A stretch of DNA of 64,000 bases from Zhenpiania hominis (lineage in GTDB: Bacteria; Bacillota; Clostridia; Peptostreptococcales; Anaerovoracaceae), in assembly GCF_014333425.1 (NCBI RefSeq), contig NZ_JACRYT010000004.1, forward strand, positions 104,228 through 168,227, read 5' to 3'. Position 1 is the first letter of the stretch. The number at the start of each line of letters is the position of its first letter. A program made the position numbers and the translations under genes. Below the pieces are notes generated by a model, which searched no databases, had not been told where the DNA came from, and saw nothing but the letters and a program-made list of their open reading frames with translations. Of the stretch, positions 18,231 to 25,829 are shown in pieces.

Positions 18231-18932
18231 TTATAATAATGATTCAGCCGTTAATTTGCTGTATTCGGACAGTATAAACATTTTCCCCCAAAGAATCGGA
18301 ACCTGCTCACGGTCGTGAAAACTCTGGGAAATCACAAGGACAGAATCGGGCGCGCTGAGTTGAAAGATCTGCATCAGAGTTTCATCTGTCAGCATTGTAC
18401 TCAATTCAATACTTTTTTCAAGGGCAAAGGGATAACGTTTTTCATACGCCTTGTCGGGGTGGGTCGCGTATCCAATGACTTCTTCGATGAGAGGACTCCC
18501 TTTACGATAGGGCAGATATTTCTGCGACCAGGCCGCGATTTTCTGGTTTGCGTAGTAAAGATGCTCCAGTACAATGGCTTTTTCTTTTTCATGAAGCTTT
18601 AGACGGAGCCGGATATCATCATCCGGGCGGACAATGGTAGAAGTTTTCAGCCGGATCTGATCTATCGTCACTTCGGTAAACTGATTGCTGTCGCAGCGCA
18701 GAATATATTGATCTATAGTAGGGCGGTTTACAAAATAGCCTTTTCCGGGAACGGAAGAAATATATCCTTCGCTCAGCAGGATGTTGAGCGCTTTGCGGAT
18801 ACTCATACGGCTCATGGAGTACTCCTGGCACAGAGCGTTTTCCGATGGGAGCATGTCCATGGGGCACAATTTTCCAATTTGTATTTTTTTCAGAATATCT
18901 TCTTTGACCTGCAGATATTTTGCTTGTGCCAT
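18231..18932 (-). CDS. GntR/HutC-family transcriptional regulator (UTRA domain)
   Basis: A 233-residue regulator. The N-terminal GntR winged helix is clear (YLQVKEDILKKIQIGKL, then LPSENALCQEYSMSRMSIRK, then GYISSVPGKGYFV). The rest is a UTRA ligand-binding domain with LEHLYYANQKIAAWS. ATG 18932 is chosen because the protein family starts here; the frame extends upstream without support. The regulator is the first gene of the leftward arm. Near-identical palindromes TGTATATACA lie just downstream of its own promoter and of the divergent one, so it probably represses both arms until a small molecule binds. The ligand is unknown. Confidence 0.9.
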   Translation of the reverse strand: MAQAKYLQVKEDILKKIQIGKLCPMDMLPSENALCQEYSMSRMSIRKALNILLSEGYISSVPGKGYFVNRPTIDQYILRCDSNQFTEVTIDQIRLKTSTIVRPDDDIRLRLKLHEKEKAIVLEHLYYANQKIAAWSQKYLPYRKGSPLIEEVIGYATHPDKAYEKRYPFALEKSIELSTMLTDETLMQIFQLSAPDSVLVISQSFHDREQVPILWGKMFILSEYSKLTAESLL

Positions 18933-18957
18933 GAAAGAGGAGTCCTTTCTGTGTAAG

Positions 18958-19000
18958 TTGTATATACAGCATGATAACATTAAACCGCTTTGCTTGGCAA
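18958..19000 (-). promoter_or_regulatory. Leftward promoter with GntR operator
   Basis: Read on the minus strand: -35 TTGCCA (19000-18995), 18-base spacer, -10 TATCAT (18976-18971). Immediately downstream is the palindrome TGTATATACA (18968-18959), within TTGTATATACA on the plus strand. This drives gntR, the corrinoid protein, DUF1638 and the UroD-like methyltransferase. Confidence 0.75.
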
Positions 19001-19049
19001 TTACTTTGCGGGAAAAAGAAAAGTTTTCTTAGAATTATCGATTCGGATG

Positions 19050-19114
19050 TTGACAGACGGATCGGAACCGTGTATAGTAACAACAAGATAACTTGTATAT
19101 ACAAGTATATACAA
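19050..19114 (+). promoter_or_regulatory. Rightward promoter with tandem GntR operators
   Basis: TTGACA (19050-19055), 17-base spacer, TATAGT (19073-19078). Downstream at 19092-19105 lies the perfect palindrome CTTGTATATACAAG, which overlaps a second copy ending at 19114 (TTGTATATACAA motif twice). A repressor bound here would block the start of transcription. The same core occurs at the leftward promoter. Confidence 0.85.
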
Positions 19115-19147
19115 AAGGACGTGGAGCATATTCAGAAAGGATGATGG

Positions 19148-19792
19148 ATGATGGAAAATAAGTTTGAACTTATCGCTAACGCATTAGGAGAACTGGACGA
19201 AGAGCAGTTTATGGAAGAACTGAATGCGCTGATCAAAGCGGATCCAACAGAAGATACTGCGAACGAAGCAGTGAAAGCGTGCGCGAAAGGCATGGAGATC
19301 GTTGGCAACTATTTTGAAGAGGAAGAGTACTTTGTCGGGGATCTGATTTTCGCGGCAGATATTCTGACAAACGGGTTCGACTTGCTGGCTCCTTACCTGG
19401 CGACAGACGGAGGCGACAAAATTGGAAAAATCGTATTAGGTTCCGCCCCCGGGGATCTGCATGATATCGGAAAGAACATCTTTATGAAAATGGCTGAAGC
19501 GGCAGGGTTCGAAGTGTTTGATCTGGGAGTTGATGTCGCGCCGGAGAAATTTGTAGAAAAAGTGAAAGAAGTAAACGCTGACATTGTGGGTATTAGCGGA
19601 CTCCTGACATTATCGCTTGATACTATGGGAGATGTTATCAACGCCCTTAAGGAGGCAGGCATCCGAGATAATGTGAAAGTAATGATTGGTGGAAATCCTG
19701 TAACAGAAGCTGTTATGCTCAGAGTTGGTGCAGACGCGTACAGTACGAACGCGTCTACAGGGGTTAAACAATGCAAAGAGTGGGTGATGTAA
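19148..19792 (+). CDS. Corrinoid (B12-binding) methyl-carrier protein, rightward arm
   Basis: A 214-residue corrinoid protein. The cap domain (about 1-90) is very acidic (GELDEEQFMEELN, NYFEEEEYFVGDLIF). The B12 domain follows with the GDLHDIGKN motif, the DLGVDVAPE turn, ISGLLTLSLDTM and IGGNPV. It would carry the methyl group on cobalt between the methyltransferases at 19794 and 21167. Starts at 19148 and 19151 are both possible; AGAAAGG lies at 19134-19140. It is the first gene of the GntR-controlled rightward operon, and the next gene begins 1 base after its stop. Confidence 0.93.
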   Translation: MMENKFELIANALGELDEEQFMEELNALIKADPTEDTANEAVKACAKGMEIVGNYFEEEEYFVGDLIFAADILTNGFDLLAPYLATDGGDKIGKIVLGSAPGDLHDIGKNIFMKMAEAAGFEVFDLGVDVAPEKFVEKVKEVNADIVGISGLLTLSLDTMGDVINALKEAGIRDNVKVMIGGNPVTEAVMLRVGADAYSTNASTGVKQCKEWVM

Positions 19793-19793
19793 G

Positions 19794-20972
19794 ATGACAG
19801 ATATGCGGAAATTATATAATGAAAGATGTGAGCGTGTTGCCAATGCGATCAAACATACTCCCGGAGACAGAGTCCCTGTTTCCGCGATGATCGAAACATG
19901 GGCAGGTCATACAATCGGACAAAATGTTGTTGATCAGGCGTACGATTATTCTAAGCTCAGAGAAGCGAATATCGCTATGGCCAGAGAATTGGGAGTTGAT
20001 GTTCTCCCTCCTCCTCTTGGGGTAAGATGCGGGAATCTGTATACCGCAGGCGCGTCAAATGAATTCTTTTTCTTTGATAAAGAGGGGAAATCATACAATT
20101 CTGTACAGCATACTGAGGCGCCTGGCGGAGTTATGAGGGCTGAAGAGTATCCCGAACTGATCGCGGATCCATATAAATTTATCCTTGAAAAGCAGTTGCC
20201 TAGAAGATACAGAGAACTTGACACAACGCCGGAACATAAGGCGATGGTACTGGCGCAATGCGCAATGACGTATCAGACTTATATGGCTGAGGCGGTTGCG
20301 AAGCTGGGTGGTATCTTAGCGGAAGAATATGGAATGCCTCTTCTTTTCAAGGGAAGCACAGAAATGCCCATGGATTGTCTGATGGATTATTTTAGAGGGT
20401 TCAAAGGCATTAGTATGGACATTAAGAGAAGAAAAGAAGAAGTCATCGCGGCTTGCGAAGCGCTCTACCCATTAATGATCAAACGAGCGATCCACGGAGT
20501 AGAAGCAGGTATCTTCCCTACCATATTCATACCGCTCCATATCCCTACCTATCTGCGGCCCAAAGACTTTGAAAAGTTCTATTGGCCGACGTTTAAGAAG
20601 ATGATTGATACAATGGTGGAAAATGATATTACACCGCATTTGTTTATGGAAGGCAACTGGGAGCCATACTATGACTTTATCAACCAGCTTCCGAAGCGCA
20701 AAGTTGTTGGACTTATCGAAAGCGGCGACTTTAAAAAAGCGAAAAAAGCTATTGGCGATACGATTTGCATTATGGGCGGTATGCCGACGGATGTCATTAA
20801 TAACAGCAGCAAGGAAGAAGCGATTAACTACGCAAAGCAGTTGGTTGATGATCTGGCTCCGGGAGGCGGTTATATTTTCGCTTTGGATAAAGTGCTCATC
20901 GCGCCAAACGATGCCAATATGGACACTTTAAAGGCAGTATTTGAGGCCGTAAAAGAATACGGTAAGTATTAA
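19794..20972 (+). CDS. UroD-superfamily methyltransferase, substrate unknown
   Basis: A 392-residue protein of the uroporphyrinogen decarboxylase superfamily in a corrinoid operon. Seen: RVPVSAMIETWAGHTIG near the N-terminus, VDVLPPPLGVRCGNLY, and a C-terminal ITPHLFMEGNWEPYYD followed by GLIESGDFKKAKK and the ICIMGGMPTDVI turn. The MEGNW position corresponds to the HxC zinc site of MtaA-type enzymes, but no Cys or His pair is present, so its methyl activation chemistry differs. It pairs in layout with the leftward-arm enzyme at 15688 (DGNW at the same place). Probably the substrate-specific methyl donor enzyme; this is an inference. Confidence 0.8.
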   Translation: MTDMRKLYNERCERVANAIKHTPGDRVPVSAMIETWAGHTIGQNVVDQAYDYSKLREANIAMARELGVDVLPPPLGVRCGNLYTAGASNEFFFFDKEGKSYNSVQHTEAPGGVMRAEEYPELIADPYKFILEKQLPRRYRELDTTPEHKAMVLAQCAMTYQTYMAEAVAKLGGILAEEYGMPLLFKGSTEMPMDCLMDYFRGFKGISMDIKRRKEEVIAACEALYPLMIKRAIHGVEAGIFPTIFIPLHIPTYLRPKDFEKFYWPTFKKMIDTMVENDITPHLFMEGNWEPYYDFINQLPKRKVVGLIESGDFKKAKKAIGDTICIMGGMPTDVINNSSKEEAINYAKQLVDDLAPGGGYIFALDKVLIAPNDANMDTLKAVFEAVKEYGKY

Positions 20973-20987
20973 TGTCAGGAGGATGCA

Positions 20988-21152
20988 ATGATAATTAAAA
21001 CACCACCGATCGAATCGGAATTATTTCTGACCTGGGAAAAATATATCGAAAAATATCCGGAGTACGCTAATGCGCCAGACATAGTAAAAGAACAGTATGA
21101 AAAAGAAGTCGACGACCTTTTTGCTGCTGTCATACTTATGTCATCATTCTAA
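20988..21152 (+). CDS. 54-residue protein of unknown function in the methyltransferase operon
   Basis: An open frame of 54 codons starts at ATG 20988 with a strong CAGGAGG site at 20977-20983 and ends at TAA 21150-21152. The next gene starts 14 bases later. The product is mostly polar and acidic with aromatic repeats (a TWEKYIEKYPEY segment) and ends in a short hydrophobic DLFAAVILMSSF tail. No family is recognised. The placement between two methyltransferase genes of one operon, the good ribosome binding site and gapless spacing argue that it is translated, perhaps as a small subunit or adaptor. Confidence 0.65.
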   Translation: MIIKTPPIESELFLTWEKYIEKYPEYANAPDIVKEQYEKEVDDLFAAVILMSSF

Positions 21153-21166
21153 AGGGGGCGCAAGAA

Positions 21167-22183
21167 ATGAAACGCCAGATGAGCAAATGGTTGGAAGAAT
21201 ACAGGAATGCAGCGGAAAAAAAGGCAATGCCGATACTTTCTTTTCCTGGCAAGACTTTGATAGACGCGGAACTGGATGCTCTTGTTCACAGCGGAAGACT
21301 GCAGGCCGATTGTATGGAAGCTGTCGCAAAAGCGTTTCCTCAGGCAGCGGCGACGGTAAGCCTGATGGATCTTTCTGTTGAAGCGGAAGCCTTCGGCAGC
21401 AAAATTTTTTTCAATAACACAGAACCGCCGGCTGTAATTGATTCCATAATCGAAACGGAAGAGGATGTAGACGCGCTCAGGGTTCCTGAAGTAGGAGAAG
21501 GCAGAACAGGTGAATGTGTTGAGGGCATCAGGCTGGCTTGTGAAAAGATAACGGATAGACCTGTGTTGGCGGGAATTATCGGACCGTTTACACTTGCGGG
21601 AAGGCTTATGGACATGTCAAAGACCATGATTGCATGCAGAAAAAAGCCAGATATGCTGCATAAGCTGCTTGAAAAGAACACAGAATTCCTAATTAAGTAT
21701 GTATTGGCTATGAAAGCGGCCGGCGCAAATGGTGTTGTAATGGCTGAGCCTGCGGCAGGATTAATTAATCCGAAATTCAACAGGGCTTTTTCGCTTCCAT
21801 ATGTTGAGAAAATCCGGGCGGCATGTGAGGATGATAACTTTCTATTTATTTACCATAATTGCGGAGATACGATTCCTCAGCTTAAGGACATTCCTGAGCT
21901 GACAGGAATCAAAGCCGTACATTTGGGAAATGCCATTGATATGGAGGAGGCCTTGAGGATTCTTCCGGAACGTATTCTGGCAATGGGAAATCTTGATCCG
22001 TCAAATGTATTCTGTCTTGGAACACCGGAACTGGTTGCGGCAGAAACAAAGGCTATGATGGAAAAATGCGGGAAATACCCAAACTACGCACCGTCATCCG
22101 GATGTGATATACCGCCGGCCACTCCAATGGAAAATGTTGAGGCATTCTATCACGCGGTAGAAGACTTTTATAAACAGAAATAG
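21167..22183 (+). CDS. MtaA/CmuA-like zinc methyltransferase (UroD superfamily)
   Basis: A 338-residue UroD-superfamily enzyme of the MtaA/CmuA type. It carries the zinc-site pattern: FIYHNCGD (HxC, about residue 228) and, near residue 308, SSGCDIPPATP. These three residues bind zinc that activates a thiol or other methyl acceptor in MtaA and MtbA. GPFTLAGRLM and VVMAEPAAGLINP are also typical. In this operon it probably moves the methyl group from the corrinoid protein to a second acceptor, or accepts it from the substrate. ATG 21167 follows AAGGGGG. The hairpin at 22196 lies just downstream. Confidence 0.85.
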   Translation: MKRQMSKWLEEYRNAAEKKAMPILSFPGKTLIDAELDALVHSGRLQADCMEAVAKAFPQAAATVSLMDLSVEAEAFGSKIFFNNTEPPAVIDSIIETEEDVDALRVPEVGEGRTGECVEGIRLACEKITDRPVLAGIIGPFTLAGRLMDMSKTMIACRKKPDMLHKLLEKNTEFLIKYVLAMKAAGANGVVMAEPAAGLINPKFNRAFSLPYVEKIRAACEDDNFLFIYHNCGDTIPQLKDIPELTGIKAVHLGNAIDMEEALRILPERILAMGNLDPSNVFCLGTPELVAAETKAMMEKCGKYPNYAPSSGCDIPPATPMENVEAFYHAVEDFYKQK

Positions 22184-22195
22184 TAAGATATACTA

Positions 22196-22230
22196 ATGCA
22201 GTATGCAGTCTGACAGAATGCATACTGCAT
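22196..22230 (+). terminator. Hairpin between methyltransferase and activator genes
   Basis: A perfect 12-base-pair stem, ATGCAGTATGCA against TGCATACTGCAT, with an 11-base loop, followed by TCCTTTATTATT. The T run is interrupted, so this is either a leaky terminator that lowers expression of the activator relative to the methyltransferases or an RNA-processing/stability element. Confidence 0.65.
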
Positions 22231-22265
22231 TCCTTTATTATTCTTAAGAACAGGGGCGGACAGAA

Positions 22266-23669
22266 ATGACTATGAACACATACAGATGCACGGGGATCTG
22301 CAGCAAATGCGGACGTTGCCGGAATGAAAGCAGTCTTACAACGGCTAACGCGGCCAAAACAAAGATGATATATTTTCCAAGGGATTTCGTTCCGGATACA
22401 GGCGAGAAGGGGTACGGTGTGGCATTTGACATAGGCACAACAACGGTTGTCGGTGTGCTATGGGATTTGTGCCAGGCGCGACAGATAGCCACGCTGGCAG
22501 GAACGAATCCACAAAATGCGTATGGATCGGATGTGATCTCAAGGATTGCTTTTGCAAAGGCTGCGGTCGGTAATTTGCGGTTGTTGAGAGATGAAATTGT
22601 GAAGACTCTTAATGGTATGATAAAGCGTTTATGTGCGGGATGCGGTTTACCTGTAAATCAGGTGATGCGAGTTGTAATGTGTGGGAATACAACCATGTCT
22701 CATATTGTCTCCGGACACAATCCGGAGACTTTGGCGAGAGCTCCATATCTGCCGGAGTATGAAGGCATACTGAATTTTACTCCGAAACAAATGGAACTTG
22801 ATATCAATGAACAGGCGAAAATTACAGTGATCCCAAACATTGCGGGGCATGTCGGCGGAGACATAACCGCGGGAATATTAGCCGTCCGATTATACGACGC
22901 GGGCGAAAGTACGATTTTCATTGATATCGGCACCAATGGAGAAATCGCGTGCAGCAATGGCAAAAAAATGTTTGCCTGCTCGACCGCGGCAGGACCTGCT
23001 TTTGAAGGTGCTTCAATTGAACAGGGGATGAGAGCGGCAGTCGGCGCAATTGAAAAAGTAACGCTGGAAGATGGAGATATCCAGTGCCAGGTTGTGGGAA
23101 ACACAGATGCGGTCGGGATATGCGGTTCCGGACTGATTGACGCGGTTGCGCAGATGGTGAGGCTTGGGATTGTAAACCGTTCCGGACGGATATGCAAAGC
23201 GGAGGATTATCAAACAAGAACGGGAAGAACAAAGATTGCCGCAAGGATCCGAGAAGGTAAAGATGGAAGATATTTTGTACTGTCTGAGGTTCCAGACGGC
23301 TGTGTCAGAGTCACGCAGAAAGATTTGAGAGAAGTTCAGCTTGCGAAAGGTGCAATCAGCGCGGGTATTAAAATTATGGCTGAAAAAATGGGAACTAAGA
23401 TTGAAAAAATAATGATTGCGGGAGCTTTTGGGAATCATATCAATGTTCGCAGCGCGATCACGATTGGGCTTTTGCCGGAGCTTGACGAGGGAAGAATCAT
23501 TTCAGTCGGCAATACCGCGGGAGCAGGGGCTGTGATGGCAATGGCAAGCAAAAACGAAATGGAAAGGCTCTGTGCCGTTCCCGATTTTTTTGAACATGTG
23601 GAACTGGCTGCCCGCGAAGATTTTCAGAAAATCTATATGCGGGAGATGGCTTTCCGCCTGGAAAGTTGA
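22266..23669 (+). CDS. RACo-like reductive activator of corrinoid proteins (ASKHA ATPase), short N-terminal form
   Basis: A 467-residue protein of the RACo/DUF4445 ASKHA group, which use ATP to reduce inactive Co(II) corrinoid proteins back to Co(I). The ASKHA core is complete: AFDIGTTTVVGVLWDL, FIDIGTNGEIACS, GPAFEGASIEQGMRA, GICGSGLIDA and IMIAGAFGNHI. Typical RACo proteins are over 600 residues with an N-terminal [2Fe-2S] ferredoxin domain. Here there is only a 25-residue leader with Cys 8, 12, 15 and 18 (CX3CX2CX2C). The electron entry route may therefore be different. It is last in the rightward arm and converges with the exporter genes. Confidence 0.87.
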   Translation: MTMNTYRCTGICSKCGRCRNESSLTTANAAKTKMIYFPRDFVPDTGEKGYGVAFDIGTTTVVGVLWDLCQARQIATLAGTNPQNAYGSDVISRIAFAKAAVGNLRLLRDEIVKTLNGMIKRLCAGCGLPVNQVMRVVMCGNTTMSHIVSGHNPETLARAPYLPEYEGILNFTPKQMELDINEQAKITVIPNIAGHVGGDITAGILAVRLYDAGESTIFIDIGTNGEIACSNGKKMFACSTAAGPAFEGASIEQGMRAAVGAIEKVTLEDGDIQCQVVGNTDAVGICGSGLIDAVAQMVRLGIVNRSGRICKAEDYQTRTGRTKIAARIREGKDGRYFVLSEVPDGCVRVTQKDLREVQLAKGAISAGIKIMAEKMGTKIEKIMIAGAFGNHINVRSAITIGLLPELDEGRIISVGNTAGAGAVMAMASKNEMERLCAVPDFFEHVELAAREDFQKIYMREMAFRLES

Positions 23670-23678
23670 CAATCGTGA

Positions 23679-24140
23679 TCATAGTTTATTCGCGATATCT
23701 ACCGCCCGGCGGGCAATGGAAACGATGATTTTCGTTACCGCGCCTACAGCCAGAAGTCCAAGGGCGATAGCGCCCGCCATAGCTACCGTCTGGCTGCAGG
23801 TGGAGGCGGCGGCATCCAGATTTCCGTTTACCAACTCCGCCATGGTGTTGTACATCCCTGATCCGGGAACCAGGCAGAGAATTCCGGGAATAATAAAGAC
23901 CGTAGCCGCGTCCTTAAAAAATCTTGCCGCCAGATCGCTGAGCAGCCCTACAAAGCATGCCGCGAAAAAACAGGCAATTACCGTGGAGGCTTCAAAAAAC
24001 AGGCACATCTGATAAAAGGTCCAGCCCAGACCGCCGATTGCGGAAGCGATGGGGATATGTCTGGCGGGCACATGAAAGATGATGCAGAATCCCAGAGTCG
24101 CAAACAGGGCGAATACAAACGCCAGCAGAAGGGAAGTCAT
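23679..24140 (-). CDS. Threonine/serine exporter, small subunit (ThrE C-terminal half, DUF3815)
   Basis: A 153-residue membrane protein with four to five helices (LLLAFVFALFATLGFCIIF, then GFLSD-like and IIPGILCLVPGSGMYNTM). It matches the ThrE_2/DUF3815 half of the threonine/serine exporter family, which is one chain in Corynebacterium and two chains in many Firmicutes. It overlaps its partner gene by 4 bases, so translation is coupled. It would export threonine, serine or similar small metabolites with its partner. Confidence 0.9.
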   Translation of the reverse strand: MTSLLLAFVFALFATLGFCIIFHVPARHIPIASAIGGLGWTFYQMCLFFEASTVIACFFAACFVGLLSDLAARFFKDAATVFIIPGILCLVPGSGMYNTMAELVNGNLDAAASTCSQTVAMAGAIALGLLAVGAVTKIIVSIARRAVDIANKL

Positions 24141-24925
24141 AAAATCGCACCTCCCAGCGTATTCCAGAGTTTGAGAATCATACCCGCGCCCGCGGCGAGA
24201 GAAATGGCGATGATAAAGGCTTCTACCGCTCTGGCCACTCCGGAGAGCATGTCGCCGGAGAGAAAATCCCGAATAGAGTTGGTAATGGCGACACCGGGGA
24301 CAAAGATCATGACCGCCCCGATGATAATCGCGTTATAATTGGTATCGGGAATAAACGCTGTCGCGGTCCGGGCGAGGAAGGTCGCCACCGCGCAGCAGCA
24401 GAATCCCCGAATAAAGTAATTGATCTCATAACGGTTCAGCAGCAGAGATACAAGATAACTGATCCCGCCGAACAGAAAGGCGCAGAGAAAGTCGAGCATA
24501 TTTCCGCCAAAGATCAGGGAGAAAAAGGAAGCGACCAGCGCCGCTCCGAGAAGGCGTACGGTAACGGGAAGCCGTTTGATATGATCGATTTCCTTCAGCC
24601 GTTTCATGCCGGCGTCCACCGAAAGATCCGTAGTTGTAAATTCTCTGGAAAAGCGGTTGATCTCGGAAATCTTTGTAAGATCCGTGTCCCCGCCTCCGCG
24701 GATGCGTTTGATATAGGTGTACATATCACTGTTGTCGTCGCCGGAATCCAGTGACACAAAAATACCGGTCTGCATGGCGAACACTTCCACATAGGGAATT
24801 TTACAGGCCTTGCAGATGCGTTCGATCGTATCTTCTACGCGGTAGATCTCCGCGCCGCTTTTCATCATAATTTCCCCGGCTCTGACCGCCAGGATCAATA
24901 CCTTTTTATGAAGAGGATTAATCAT
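24137..24925 (-). CDS. Threonine/serine exporter, large subunit (ThrE N-terminal half, DUF1212)
   Basis: A 262-residue protein. The N-terminal cytoplasmic region (about 1-115) has AGEIMMKSGAEIYRVEDTIERIC and FVSLDSGDDN, both typical of DUF1212/ThrE. Five hydrophobic helices follow, with NAIIIGAVMIFVPGVAITNSIRD. It works with the small subunit encoded just downstream. GAAAGG precedes ATG 24925. Confidence 0.9.
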   Translation of the reverse strand: MINPLHKKVLILAVRAGEIMMKSGAEIYRVEDTIERICKACKIPYVEVFAMQTGIFVSLDSGDDNSDMYTYIKRIRGGGDTDLTKISEINRFSREFTTTDLSVDAGMKRLKEIDHIKRLPVTVRLLGAALVASFFSLIFGGNMLDFLCAFLFGGISYLVSLLLNRYEINYFIRGFCCCAVATFLARTATAFIPDTNYNAIIIGAVMIFVPGVAITNSIRDFLSGDMLSGVARAVEAFIIAISLAAGAGMILKLWNTLGGAIL

Positions 24926-25055
24926 ACTGAAACACCTTTCTCCAACATTTTATTTTCTATAAGCAAATCCTGCCCCATTATAACAAATTTTCGGCAGGGG
25001 AGTAAATAAAGAAACACTTAAAACTTGCTGAAAATACAATGAATCATAACCTTTT

Positions 25056-25080
25056 CATTTGCGCGCAAATGTGGTAAAAT
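25056..25080 (+). promoter_or_regulatory. Palindrome and -10 element upstream of the pseudouridine synthase
   Basis: CATTTGCGCGCAAATG at 25056-25071 is a perfect 16-base palindrome directly before the -10 TAAAAT (25075-25080), so it fills the promoter spacer. This looks like an operator; the regulator is unknown. Confidence 0.5.
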
Positions 25081-25112
25081 CGATCGGGATAAATTTCGGG
25101 AGGGAAGAAACC

Positions 25113-25817
25113 ATGCGGCTGAACAAATACATCGCTCACGCCGGGATCGCCAGCAGGCGGAAAGCGGACGAGCTTACGATAAATGGAAATGTTAAAATAA
25201 ATGGTTTGACAATGCGTGAACCCGGGTATAATGTGAAACCTGGGGATGTTGTAGAAGTAAACGGACAGCGGATCAGCGGACAGGAAAAGATGGAATATGT
25301 CCTGCTGAATAAGCCGAAAGGATATATTACTTCCATGCAGGATGAAAAGGGAAGACCGGTTGTAACCGAACTGGTGGCGGATGTGGACGCGCGGCTGTTT
25401 CCGGTGGGAAGGCTGGACTACAATACGTCAGGAATGCTGATTCTCACAAACGACGGGGATCTGACCTATCGGCTGACCCATCCGAGGCATCAGGTAACGA
25501 AAACCTATCGGGCGCTGGTGTCCGGCGTGCTGTCAAAGGAAAAACTGTTCCGGCTGCGAAAGGGCGTGGATATCGGCGGGTTTGTAACTTCACCGGCTCA
25601 GGTGAAAATTATCCGGCAGGCGGAGCGCTCCGCGGTCGTGGACATAACCATACATGAGGGAAAAAACAGGCAGGTAAGAAAAATGTTCGCCGCAGTCGGC
25701 AATCCGGTTCAGGAGCTGCAGAGAACAGCCATTGGAGATCTGCGCCTGGGCAGGCTCAAAGAAGGCCATTACCGAAAGCTGACAAGGAACGAAATTGAGT
25801 ATTTAAAAAACTTGTAA
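25113..25817 (+). CDS. rRNA pseudouridine synthase, RsuA/RluB/RluE/RluF family
   Basis: A 234-residue RNA modification enzyme. It begins with an S4 RNA-binding domain (MRLNKYIAHAGIASRRKADEL) and then has the catalytic domain with GRLDYNTSGMLILTNDGDL, whose Asp is the nucleophile, plus KTYRALVSG and EGKNRQVRKMF. The target is most likely a large-subunit rRNA uridine as for RluB, but the family cannot be narrowed safely. ATG 25113 follows GGGAGGGAAG; the frame upstream to 25059 is not supported. It is followed by the SUF-type pair after 12 bases. Confidence 0.92.
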   Translation: MRLNKYIAHAGIASRRKADELTINGNVKINGLTMREPGYNVKPGDVVEVNGQRISGQEKMEYVLLNKPKGYITSMQDEKGRPVVTELVADVDARLFPVGRLDYNTSGMLILTNDGDLTYRLTHPRHQVTKTYRALVSGVLSKEKLFRLRKGVDIGGFVTSPAQVKIIRQAERSAVVDITIHEGKNRQVRKMFAAVGNPVQELQRTAIGDLRLGRLKEGHYRKLTRNEIEYLKNL

Positions 25818-25829
25818 AGGAGGAAGGAT

